Shown: positions 55,755-62,352 of the stretch, piece after piece | Layout: each line of letters opens with the position of its first letter | How positions within the stretch are numbered: the first letter of the stretch is position 1 | Program-made: the position numbers and the translations under genes | Notes under the pieces: model-generated | Seen by the model: only the letters and a program-made list of their open reading frames with translations | Database searches by the model: none | What the model was told of the DNA's origin: nothing | Assembly: GCF_019303495.1 (NCBI RefSeq) | Contig: NZ_JAEVFI010000002.1 | Span: forward strand, 159,398 to 223,397 | DNA length: 64,000 nt | Reading direction: 5' to 3' | Source of the DNA: Streptomyces sp. JJ66 | GTDB taxonomy: Bacteria; Actinomycetota; Actinomycetes; Streptomycetales; Streptomycetaceae

Positions 55755-57527
55755 TCATGAGCGGCGCCGCAGCCGTGCGACGGCGCCGGTGACGAGGGCG
55801 TCGATCTCGGTGAGCCGCAGCGGACGGGCCAGCAGGACGAACACTCCGGCGATCACCGCCGCCCCGGCCCCGGCGGACGCCAGGGGCCCGCCGTGCTCCG
55901 CCCAGCGGGCGGCGGCGTACCCGAGCACCGTCGCGGGCACGGCGACGGCCAGCAGCTTCGCCTGCGCGGTGAGCGTGCGCCCGGGGGTGCGTCGCGGCGC
56001 TCCCGGGCTCCCCGCACCGGGCGGCCCGCTCGCCGTCAGCCGGCGCCGCAGGACGAGAGCCGTCACGGCCCAGCCCGCCCACAGCGCCAGCGCGTAGCCG
56101 CCCGCCATGCCGGTCACCGCCCAGCGCGCGGGCAGCAGCAGGTAGGCCGCCACCGACAGGCCCGCGTTGAGGCCCGCGATCAGCAGGTTGAGCAGGAACG
56201 GGGTGCGGGTGTCGGACAGCGCGTAGAACGTGCGGGAGAGGACGTACTGTCCGCTGAAGGCGATCAGCCCGGGGGCGAACGCCATCAGGGTGCCCGCCAT
56301 GACGGCGACAGCCGCCGCGTTGGTCTCGCCGTACTGGAAGACGAGCGTCAGCACGGGCTGTGCGAGGGCGAGGAGCAGGCACGCCGCCGGTACGACGGCC
56401 GCCCCGCTGGTGCGCAGCGCGTACGACACGTCGCGCCGCAGAGCCGTGGTGTCCGCGTCGGCGGCGGCCGCGCTCATCCTCGGCAGCAGCGCGGTCATCA
56501 GGGACACCGTGATGATCCCGTGCGGCACGGCCCACAGCAGGTAGGCGTTGGTGTACGCGCTGAACCCGGCACCACCCTCGACGCCGGACGCCTCCGCGTG
56601 CAGGCCCGCCGTCGTCGCCAGCCGGGTCGTGACCCAGTACGCGGCCTGGTTCGTGAGCACCAGCAGCACCAGCCAGCCCGCGTTGCGCAACGGCCGGGTG
56701 AGCCCGCTGCCGCGCCAGTCGAAGCGGGGCCGGTACCGGAAGCGGGCCGCCCGCAGCGCGGGCAGCAGGGCAAGGGCCTGGACGGCGATGCCCGCCGTCG
56801 TCCCCCAGCCGAGCAGCGCCGTCTCGCCGGGGCTCAGCACAGCGCCGTCCCCGGTGGCGAAGGCCGTGAGGTAGAGCCCGAAGACGGCGATGACGACGAC
56901 GTTGTTGAGGACGGGCGTCCACATCATCGCGCCGAAGTGTCCACGGGCGTTGAGCACCTGGCCGAGCAGGGTGAACAGCCCGAGGAAGAAGATCTGCGGC
57001 AGGCAGTAGCGGGCGAAGGCGACCGTCATGGCGGTCTGTCCTGACGGGTAGTCGGTGTAGGCGCCGACGATCGCGGGCGCCGCCCACACCGCGCCCGCGG
57101 TGAGCACCAGCAGGGCGAGCACGCAGACGGTCAGCAGCCGGTCGGTGTACGCGACGCCGCCGTCCGCGTGCTCCTTGGCGGCCCTGACCAGCTCGGGCAC
57201 GAAGACGGCGTTCAGCGCACCGCCCAGCAGGAGCATGTAGACGATCGTGGGCAGCGCGTTGCCGACGGCGTACCCGTCGGCGACCGTCCCGACGCCTAGT
57301 GCGGCGGCGACGACGGCGGACCGCGCGAACCCGGTCGCCCGCGACACCACCGAGCCGGCGGCCATGACGGCACCGCTGCGCAGCACGGACGGCGCCCGCG
57401 CCACCGTGGCGGGGGCGGCCGCCACCGGGCGCGCGACCTCCTCCGCCGCCGCCGTAAGCACCGCTTCCTCCGCCGCCGGGCGCGTCGCCTCAGCGGAAGC
57501 GGCGGAGGCCGGGTGCGCCGCCGTCAC
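55755..57527 (-). CDS. murJ: MurJ-like lipid II flippase (MviN family)
   Basis: 590 residues from GTG 57527, overlapping the FemX-like gene stop by four bases (GTGA). After an Ala/Glu-rich N-terminus of about 45 residues come about 14 membrane helices of the MVF fold: GSVVSRATGFARSAVVAAALGV (signature Arg), ALPTIVYMLLLGGALNAVFVPELVRA, FTLLGQVLNARGHFGAMMWTPVLNN and YALSDTRTPF. MurJ moves lipid II across the membrane. Streptomyces has another MurJ near the chromosome origin, so this copy is probably a paralogue tied to its FemX-like partner and the two-component system. Long C-terminal loops before the last helices are typical. Confidence 0.9.
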   Translation of the reverse strand: MTAAHPASAASAEATRPAAEEAVLTAAAEEVARPVAAAPATVARAPSVLRSGAVMAAGSVVSRATGFARSAVVAAALGVGTVADGYAVGNALPTIVYMLLLGGALNAVFVPELVRAAKEHADGGVAYTDRLLTVCVLALLVLTAGAVWAAPAIVGAYTDYPSGQTAMTVAFARYCLPQIFFLGLFTLLGQVLNARGHFGAMMWTPVLNNVVVIAVFGLYLTAFATGDGAVLSPGETALLGWGTTAGIAVQALALLPALRAARFRYRPRFDWRGSGLTRPLRNAGWLVLLVLTNQAAYWVTTRLATTAGLHAEASGVEGGAGFSAYTNAYLLWAVPHGIITVSLMTALLPRMSAAAADADTTALRRDVSYALRTSGAAVVPAACLLLALAQPVLTLVFQYGETNAAAVAVMAGTLMAFAPGLIAFSGQYVLSRTFYALSDTRTPFLLNLLIAGLNAGLSVAAYLLLPARWAVTGMAGGYALALWAGWAVTALVLRRRLTASGPPGAGSPGAPRRTPGRTLTAQAKLLAVAVPATVLGYAAARWAEHGGPLASAGAGAAVIAGVFVLLARPLRLTEIDALVTGAVARLRRRS

Positions 57528-58696
57528 CGGTGCGTCAGATACGTCTGGAACGCGCGGTACAGCGCGTGGTTGGCCGGGCCGTCCAACGGTCTCTCCCACT
57601 CCCCCAGCGTCTCGACGACCTCCCCGCCGGTGCCGAGCTTCCAGCGCAGCAGCCCGAACGGGCGGTCGTCAGGGTCGAGGGTGGAGGGTACCCCGCGCAT
57701 GTCGTAGACGTCGGCCCCGAGCGCCTGGGCGTCGAGCAGCATCCGCCACTGGAGCAGGTTGGAGGGCCGGACCTCGCGGCGGTGGTCGGCCGAGGCCCCG
57801 GTCTGGTACCAGACGCGGCGGCCGACGCGGATCATGGTGTGGGCGGCGAGCGTCTCACCGCCGTGCCGGGCGAGGTAGAGCCTCATCCGGCCCGGCTCCT
57901 CGGCGTTGAGGGCCGCGTACTGGCGCTGGTAGTACGCCAGCGGCCGGCCGAGCCGGAAGCCGTCCCGCTCCTCCGTGATCCGCAGCAGCCGGTAGAACTC
58001 GGGCAGGTCGGCGGCGCTGCCGACGACGATCTCCACCCCGGACTTCTGTGCCCGCCGCACGTTGCGCCGCCACTCCTGGTTGAGCCCCGACCACAGGTCG
58101 TCCGGCGTGCGGCCAGCGAGCGGCACCCGGAAGACGTGCCGTGGCTGCGCGTCCCCGTCCTCCTCCCCGCCGCACCGCTGCCAGCCGCGTGCCCGCAGCC
58201 GCTCAGCGACGGCCGTGCCCAGCGGGTCCACCTCGCTCGCCAGGACGTCCGACAGCCGCCGCCCGGGACCGGTCCCCGACTTCGCCCGGGCCGCACTCCA
58301 GCGGCGGTACGCGGGCGAGGGCCCGATCCGCACCGCGAACGCGCCCTCCGCGCGCAGCTGCCGCAGCAGCGGGGCGAGCCAGCTGTCGATGGCCGGGTCA
58401 GCCCAGTCGGCGACCGGTCCCTCCGGCAGATACGCGAAGAACTTACGCGTACCCGGCAGTTGCCGCAGCAGCACCAGCGCCACCCCGGACAGCCGCCCCG
58501 ACGCCGGGTTTGGCCCCCAGCCCACGAACCGGCCCTGCCAGCCCTCCTTGACCTCCGCCCAGGACGGGCACTGCAAGAACGCGGCGCCCAGTGCGGCCCC
58601 CTCGGGCGACTCCAGAAACCCGCGGTACGCGGCGGCGGTGATGGGACCGAGCGGTGTCTGCTGACCACGGTCGGCCGGCGCGAGCAACGCTGACAC
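57524..58696 (-). CDS. FemX-like peptidoglycan branch aminoacyltransferase
   Basis: 390 residues from GTG 58696 with GAGAGG eight bases upstream; an ATG at 58762 has no such site. It carries two GNAT-like domains: FLQCPSWAEVKEGWQ (FemAB start), LLRQLPGTRKFFAYLPEGPV, IRIGPSPAYRRW, then NQEWRRNVRRAQKSGVEI, HTMIRVGRRVWYQTGAS, RPSNLLQWRMLLDAQALGADVYDMRGVP. FemX of Streptomyces adds the Gly branch to lipid II. VanK, a related enzyme, does so in vancomycin-resistant species; no van genes are next to this one. The link to MurJ by a four-base overlap is strong evidence for a lipid II pathway role. Confidence 0.88.
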   Translation of the reverse strand: MSALLAPADRGQQTPLGPITAAAYRGFLESPEGAALGAAFLQCPSWAEVKEGWQGRFVGWGPNPASGRLSGVALVLLRQLPGTRKFFAYLPEGPVADWADPAIDSWLAPLLRQLRAEGAFAVRIGPSPAYRRWSAARAKSGTGPGRRLSDVLASEVDPLGTAVAERLRARGWQRCGGEEDGDAQPRHVFRVPLAGRTPDDLWSGLNQEWRRNVRRAQKSGVEIVVGSAADLPEFYRLLRITEERDGFRLGRPLAYYQRQYAALNAEEPGRMRLYLARHGGETLAAHTMIRVGRRVWYQTGASADHRREVRPSNLLQWRMLLDAQALGADVYDMRGVPSTLDPDDRPFGLLRWKLGTGGEVVETLGEWERPLDGPANHALYRAFQTYLTHR

Positions 58697-58922
58697 GGTG
58701 TGAGCCTCTCTGTCGGGTCTCTCGGGAACGCCCGGGTCTCCCCGGACGCCGAGGATGCTCACAGCCGTCCATGACCGCTCCGCGCGACGTGTGTGACCGG
58801 ACGATGACCGTTCCGTCGCGGTCCGCCCTCATCTGGCCAACACCCGGCTCACCTGCGCTTTCCCGGCTCTACAGTCCACGTACGCCCACTGCGACACCCA
58901 TGGAATGTGACGGGGGAATCCG
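58697..58922. promoter_or_regulatory. Divergent promoter region between femX-like and L,D-transpeptidase genes
   Basis: 226 bases separate the two starts. The AT-richer part near 58850-58915 precedes the transpeptidase, whose ribosome binding site is GGGGGAA at 58912-58918. The two genes point away from each other, so both promoters lie here. I cannot fix any box. Confidence 0.45.
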
Positions 58923-60107
58923 ATGAACCACATACGTACGCGGCGCACGGTGGCGGTCGCGGCCCTGCTGCTGCCGCTCGCCGCCTGCTCGTCCTCGGCA
59001 ACCGGCGCCGACGACGGCAAGGGCGGCGGGGCCACGGGCGACGACCGTCCCGTGTCCGTGACGGTGACCCCGCACGGCGAGGACGTCGAGGCCGGTCAGC
59101 CCGTCCAGGTCAAGGTGGCGGGCGGCACGCTCACCTCGGTCACCGTCACCGACGCGGACGGCGCCGTTCTCGACGGCGAACTCGACGCGGACGGCACGGG
59201 CTGGACGTCACAGCGCAAGGCCGTCCCGGGCGCCTCCTACACCATCACCGCCGTGACCGCCTCCCCGGCGGGGCGGGAGAAGACGGTGAAGTCCGCCTTC
59301 ACCACCGCCGAGGCCGACCAGGTCAACAAGGTGGACTGGCGGCCCGGCGCCGACACCACCGTCGGCGTCGCCCAGCCCATCTCCCTCGTCTTCGATCACC
59401 CCGTCACCGACAAGGCCGCCGTCGAACGGCAGTTGAAGGTCACCACCTCCAACGGCACCGAGGGCTCCTGGGCCTGGCTGGAGGACTACACCGGCCGCGA
59501 CCGGATCGACTGGCGCCCCAAGGAGTACTTCAAACCCGGCACCGAGGTCACCCTGACCGCCGAGCTGAACGGCACCGACTCCGGCGACGGCGGCTGGTTC
59601 GTCCGCGACTACACCACCAGCTTCACCGTCGGCTCCCGCCAGATCGTCCAGGTCGATCTCGACCGCAAGCAGCTCACGCTCGTACGTGACGGGCAGCGGG
59701 TGCGCACGATCCCCGTCTCCGGCGGTACCCCCGGCGGCGTCAAGCGCTCCTGGGGCGGCACCGCCGTCCTCATGTCCAAGGAGGGCACGATCAACATGAA
59801 CTCCGAGACCGTCGGCCTCGGCACCACCTACGACAAGATGGTCGACTACTCGATGCGGCTCACCTGGTCAGGCATGTACGCCCACGCCGCGCCCTGGAAC
59901 AAGAAGGTGATGGGCAAGGTCAACAAGAGCTCCGGCTGCATCGGCATGAGTAACGCCGACGCCGCCTGGTTCTACGCCCAGGTGCGCCCCGGCGACCCCT
60001 TCGAGATCACGGGCGAGGACACCAAGGGCCTCGTCGCACCGGGCAACGGCTTCGGCGCCTGGAACCTCTCCTGGGCCGACTGGCAGCAACGCAGCGCCCT
60101 GCACTGA
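58923..60107 (+). CDS. L,D-transpeptidase lipoprotein (Ig-like + YkuD domains)
   Basis: 394 residues. Signal peptide with lipobox LAAC (about residue 22), a low-complexity linker, two Ig-like domains (about 50-250; the second begins with ISLVFDHPVTDKAAVERQL), then a YkuD domain with SGMYAHAAPWN and the catalytic motif SSGCIGMSNAD (Cys339). Enzymes of this layout (LdtMt2-type) form 3-3 cross-links in peptidoglycan and bind carbapenems. The gene is divergent from the FemX-like gene, matching a cell-wall theme. ATG 58923 has GGGGGAA upstream. Confidence 0.93.
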   Translation: MNHIRTRRTVAVAALLLPLAACSSSATGADDGKGGGATGDDRPVSVTVTPHGEDVEAGQPVQVKVAGGTLTSVTVTDADGAVLDGELDADGTGWTSQRKAVPGASYTITAVTASPAGREKTVKSAFTTAEADQVNKVDWRPGADTTVGVAQPISLVFDHPVTDKAAVERQLKVTTSNGTEGSWAWLEDYTGRDRIDWRPKEYFKPGTEVTLTAELNGTDSGDGGWFVRDYTTSFTVGSRQIVQVDLDRKQLTLVRDGQRVRTIPVSGGTPGGVKRSWGGTAVLMSKEGTINMNSETVGLGTTYDKMVDYSMRLTWSGMYAHAAPWNKKVMGKVNKSSGCIGMSNADAAWFYAQVRPGDPFEITGEDTKGLVAPGNGFGAWNLSWADWQQRSALH

Positions 60108-60227
60108 GCCCGCGCGGCCGGGCTGTCCCTGGCGGCACCCGCACGGCACCGGCCACGCGGCTCCTGACGCCCCGGTCTCGCCGACCAGCGTCCCAGCCCT
60201 CCGGCAGAGGCATCCCCGCTGGTATGG
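60108..60227. other. Spacer between the L,D-transpeptidase gene and the displaced radical SAM end
   Basis: 120 bases of GC-rich sequence. It originally lay just downstream of the radical SAM gene (stop at 60228-60230), before the element inserted. I find no clear terminator. Confidence 0.4.
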
Positions 60228-60292
60228 CTACTGCTTGACCGTCAGCGGGAGCAGCTTCTTGCCGGTGGGGCGAATGGATGGAGGTGTTCATC
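60228..60292 (-). pseudogene. Displaced, frameshifted native 3' end of the TIGR03960 radical SAM gene
   Basis: On the minus strand this reads CAG ATG AAC ACC TCC ATC, then a lost pair of bases, then ATT CGC CCC ACC GGC AAG AAG and on to a TAG stop: QMNTSI, then IRPTGKKLLPLTVKQ. This matches the usual C-terminus of Streptomyces TIGR03960 proteins (from memory about QMDTxIQIGPTGKKLLPLTV). The gap of two bases in the Gln codon breaks the frame. It is separated from the rest of the gene by the integrase. I take it as the old gene end left outside the element after integration, now decaying. Confidence 0.82.
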
Positions 60293-60329
60293 TGTAGCTA
60301 CAAAGACACGTATCTAAATCCATCCTGTA

Positions 60330-61916
60330 GTGTCCGGCGACGTGAAGAAGTACGACGCAGAGACCGAGTGGACCGCATCAGACCTGGCCCTGTTGGAGGA
60401 GCTGAAGAGGGCAGAGGCCCTGCTTCCCGAGGACGCTCCCCGAGCCCTGCTCTCCACCCGGCTATCCGTGCTGACAGAGGACACTACGTCGCCTGTGCGG
60501 CAGGAGCTCGACCTCCGCATCCTCGCCAGGGAAATGAGGTACCGCGTCGTCGGCGTCGCCTCGGACCTCAACGTATCAGCGACGAAGGTTCCGCCGTGGA
60601 AGCGGAAGGAACTCGGCGAGTGGCTCAACAACCGCACCCCCGATTTCGATGCTCTGCTCTTTTGGAAGCTCGACAGGTTCATCCGCCGCATGACGGACCT
60701 CTCCACCATGATCGAGTGGTGCGAGCGGTACGGGAAGAACCTCGTCTCGAAAAACGACCCGATCGACCTCAGCACGCCTGTCGGCCGGACCATGGTCACC
60801 CTAATCGGTGGGATTGCCGAGATCGAGGCGTCGAACACATCCACTCGTGTGACGTCGCTGTGGGACTACACCCGGACTCAGGACGCATGGCTTGTCGGCA
60901 AGCCCGCATACGGCTACGTCACGGCGAGGATCAACGGAAAGTCTGCCCTTGCCATCGAACCCGACGCGCGCAAAGCGCTGCACTGGGCGCGCCGTATGGC
61001 TCTGCGAGGGGTGTCCGCCCGTCACATGGTTCTGTGCATCGTCCGCTCCGGTCTCATGTCCGCCGGACTCACCCCGTCGACTCTCCTCCGCCGCCTTCGT
61101 AACCCGGCGCTGCTGGGGTACAGGGTCGAGGAGAACAAGCAGGGCGGGGTGCGGCGCAGCAGGCTTGTTCTCGGCAACGACGGCAAGCCCATACGGGTCG
61201 CTCCCCCGATCTTCACTGAGGAGGAGTTCGAAACGCTTCAAGCGGCGCTAGACCACCGAAGCAGGAACCAGCCTGCACGGCAGAGAGGCGGAGCCACGCA
61301 GTTCCTTGGCGTACTGATCTGCGCCGACTGTTCAACCAACATGACCGTGCAGAAGACGAGCCACAAGGGCCGGGACTACGCCTACTTGCGGTGCGGGAAC
61401 TGCAAGAGCGGAGGGCTCGGGGCACCCAACCCAGAGGGCGTGTACGACGTGCTGGTGAGCGACGTCCTTCGAGTTCTTGGGGACTTCCCCGTACAGGTCC
61501 GGGAGTACGCCCAAGGCGCAGAGGCACGCGCCGAAGTGAAGCGCCTCGAAGAGGCCATCGCCTATTACATGACGGGGCTTGAGCCAGGTGGCACGTACAC
61601 GAAGACCCGGTTCACTAGGGAGCAGGCGGAGAAGACACTCAACAGGCTCACCGACGAACTGAGCGCCATCGACCCCGAGACCACGCAGGACCGCTGGACC
61701 CTCGTCCACAACGGCAAGACGTTCCGCGAGATGTGGGAAGCGGGAGGCATGGAGGCCATGGCCGAAGACCTGCGCCGAGTGGGTGTCACGTGCGAGGTAT
61801 CCCGAACGAAGGTCAAGGGGGTGCGCGCCCCGTCCGTGCACCTGCGGCTGAAGATCCCTCGCGACGTACGCGAGCGTCTCGTCATCAAGAGCGACGACTT
61901 CGCCGCCAAGCTCTGA
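60330..61916 (+). CDS. Large serine recombinase (integrase)
   Basis: 528 residues from GTG 60330, with no clear Shine-Dalgarno (possible leaderless transcript from the AT-rich att region). The catalytic domain carries Ser46 in LLSTRLSVLTED, the SPVRQ motif and LLFWKLDRFIRRMTDL. A recombinase domain follows, and a zinc-ribbon region has CADC and CGNC pairs near residues 333-356. Then a long coiled-coil part and a basic C-terminus. It is complete, so activity is possible. Large serine integrases join attP and attB at a two-base core. By locus it corresponds to a Streptomyces integrase known at this site; whether the element still moves is unknown. Confidence 0.93.
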   Translation: MSGDVKKYDAETEWTASDLALLEELKRAEALLPEDAPRALLSTRLSVLTEDTTSPVRQELDLRILAREMRYRVVGVASDLNVSATKVPPWKRKELGEWLNNRTPDFDALLFWKLDRFIRRMTDLSTMIEWCERYGKNLVSKNDPIDLSTPVGRTMVTLIGGIAEIEASNTSTRVTSLWDYTRTQDAWLVGKPAYGYVTARINGKSALAIEPDARKALHWARRMALRGVSARHMVLCIVRSGLMSAGLTPSTLLRRLRNPALLGYRVEENKQGGVRRSRLVLGNDGKPIRVAPPIFTEEEFETLQAALDHRSRNQPARQRGGATQFLGVLICADCSTNMTVQKTSHKGRDYAYLRCGNCKSGGLGAPNPEGVYDVLVSDVLRVLGDFPVQVREYAQGAEARAEVKRLEEAIAYYMTGLEPGGTYTKTRFTREQAEKTLNRLTDELSAIDPETTQDRWTLVHNGKTFREMWEAGGMEAMAEDLRRVGVTCEVSRTKVKGVRAPSVHLRLKIPRDVRERLVIKSDDFAAKL

Positions 61917-61925
61917 CGAAGCTGT

Positions 61926-61965
61926 GCCCCTGCCCTGTCTCTCCGAACGACGTCAGGACAGGGGC
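61926..61965. terminator. Possible terminator after the integrase gene
   Basis: CCCTGTC (61933-61939) and GACAGGG (61957-61963) can pair, with an alternative longer pairing GCCCCTG/CAGGGGC, around a 17-base loop. It begins ten bases after the integrase stop. Confidence 0.5.
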
Positions 61966-62163
61966 TCGACCGAATGGCTTGACGATCGAGCGGCCTTCAG
62001 TGTAGGAAGACTCCTTCTGGAGCGGGCACCGTAGCTCCTGCCGTGCGGCGGCGGTAGAGCTGGCCACCCAGGGCCGTTTCAAAGCCTGAGTGATCATGGG
62101 GCCGCGCTGGTCCTGGAGAACTAACGAGAGGCGGCCGGGTTCTGCCCGACCGCCTGGCACGAG
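61966..62163. other. Element-internal spacer
   Basis: About 200 bases between the integrase and the small ORF, which converge. Apart from the hairpin at 62129-62155 I see no gene or repeat. The base composition is lower in GC than the flanking core genes. Confidence 0.4.
62129..62155. terminator. Hairpin downstream of the element's small ORF
   Basis: AGGCGGCCGGG and CCCGACCGCCT form an 11-base stem with one mismatch and a TTCTG loop. It lies nine bases after the stop of the minus-strand small ORF and can end transcripts from the radical SAM gene and that ORF. Confidence 0.68.
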
Positions 62164-62352
62164 CTACAGCCACTCGATCACAGAGACGATGTCCGGGTCT
62201 CGCCCAGAAGCAGGGAGCGGCGTGCGCCGCGAAGGACGGAGAGCCTGGTCACGCTCCTTCATGCCGAGCCCTCGGAGGATCTCGGCGCGCTCCGCCTCGG
62301 TCATTCCGGCGAGCGTCTCAGCCGTCCGGCGGAGGGCATCGTCGCTGGTCAC
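62164..62352 (-). CDS. Small element-borne hypothetical protein overlapping the radical SAM stop
   Basis: 62 residues from GTG 62352, overlapping the radical SAM TGA by four bases (GTGA), so it can be translated by coupling. A longer frame from ATG 62412 (82 residues, starting MATTEREREED) overlaps the repaired 3' end of the radical SAM gene in another frame. The protein is charged and helical (DALRRTAETLAGMTEAERAEIL, then a Pro/Arg-rich stretch and IVSVIEWL). It has no known domain. A recombination directionality factor or regulator would be typical cargo next to an integrase but there is no motif to prove it. Confidence 0.6.
   Translation of the reverse strand: MTSDDALRRTAETLAGMTEAERAEILRGLGMKERDQALRPSRRTPLPASGRDPDIVSVIEWL

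Noticed and set aside
60007..60291. A minus-strand ORF starting MNTSIHSPHRQE
   Set aside because: It begins in the displaced radical SAM end and runs on in the wrong frame because of the two-base deletion, then opposite the L,D-transpeptidase gene. It is an artefact of the frameshift.
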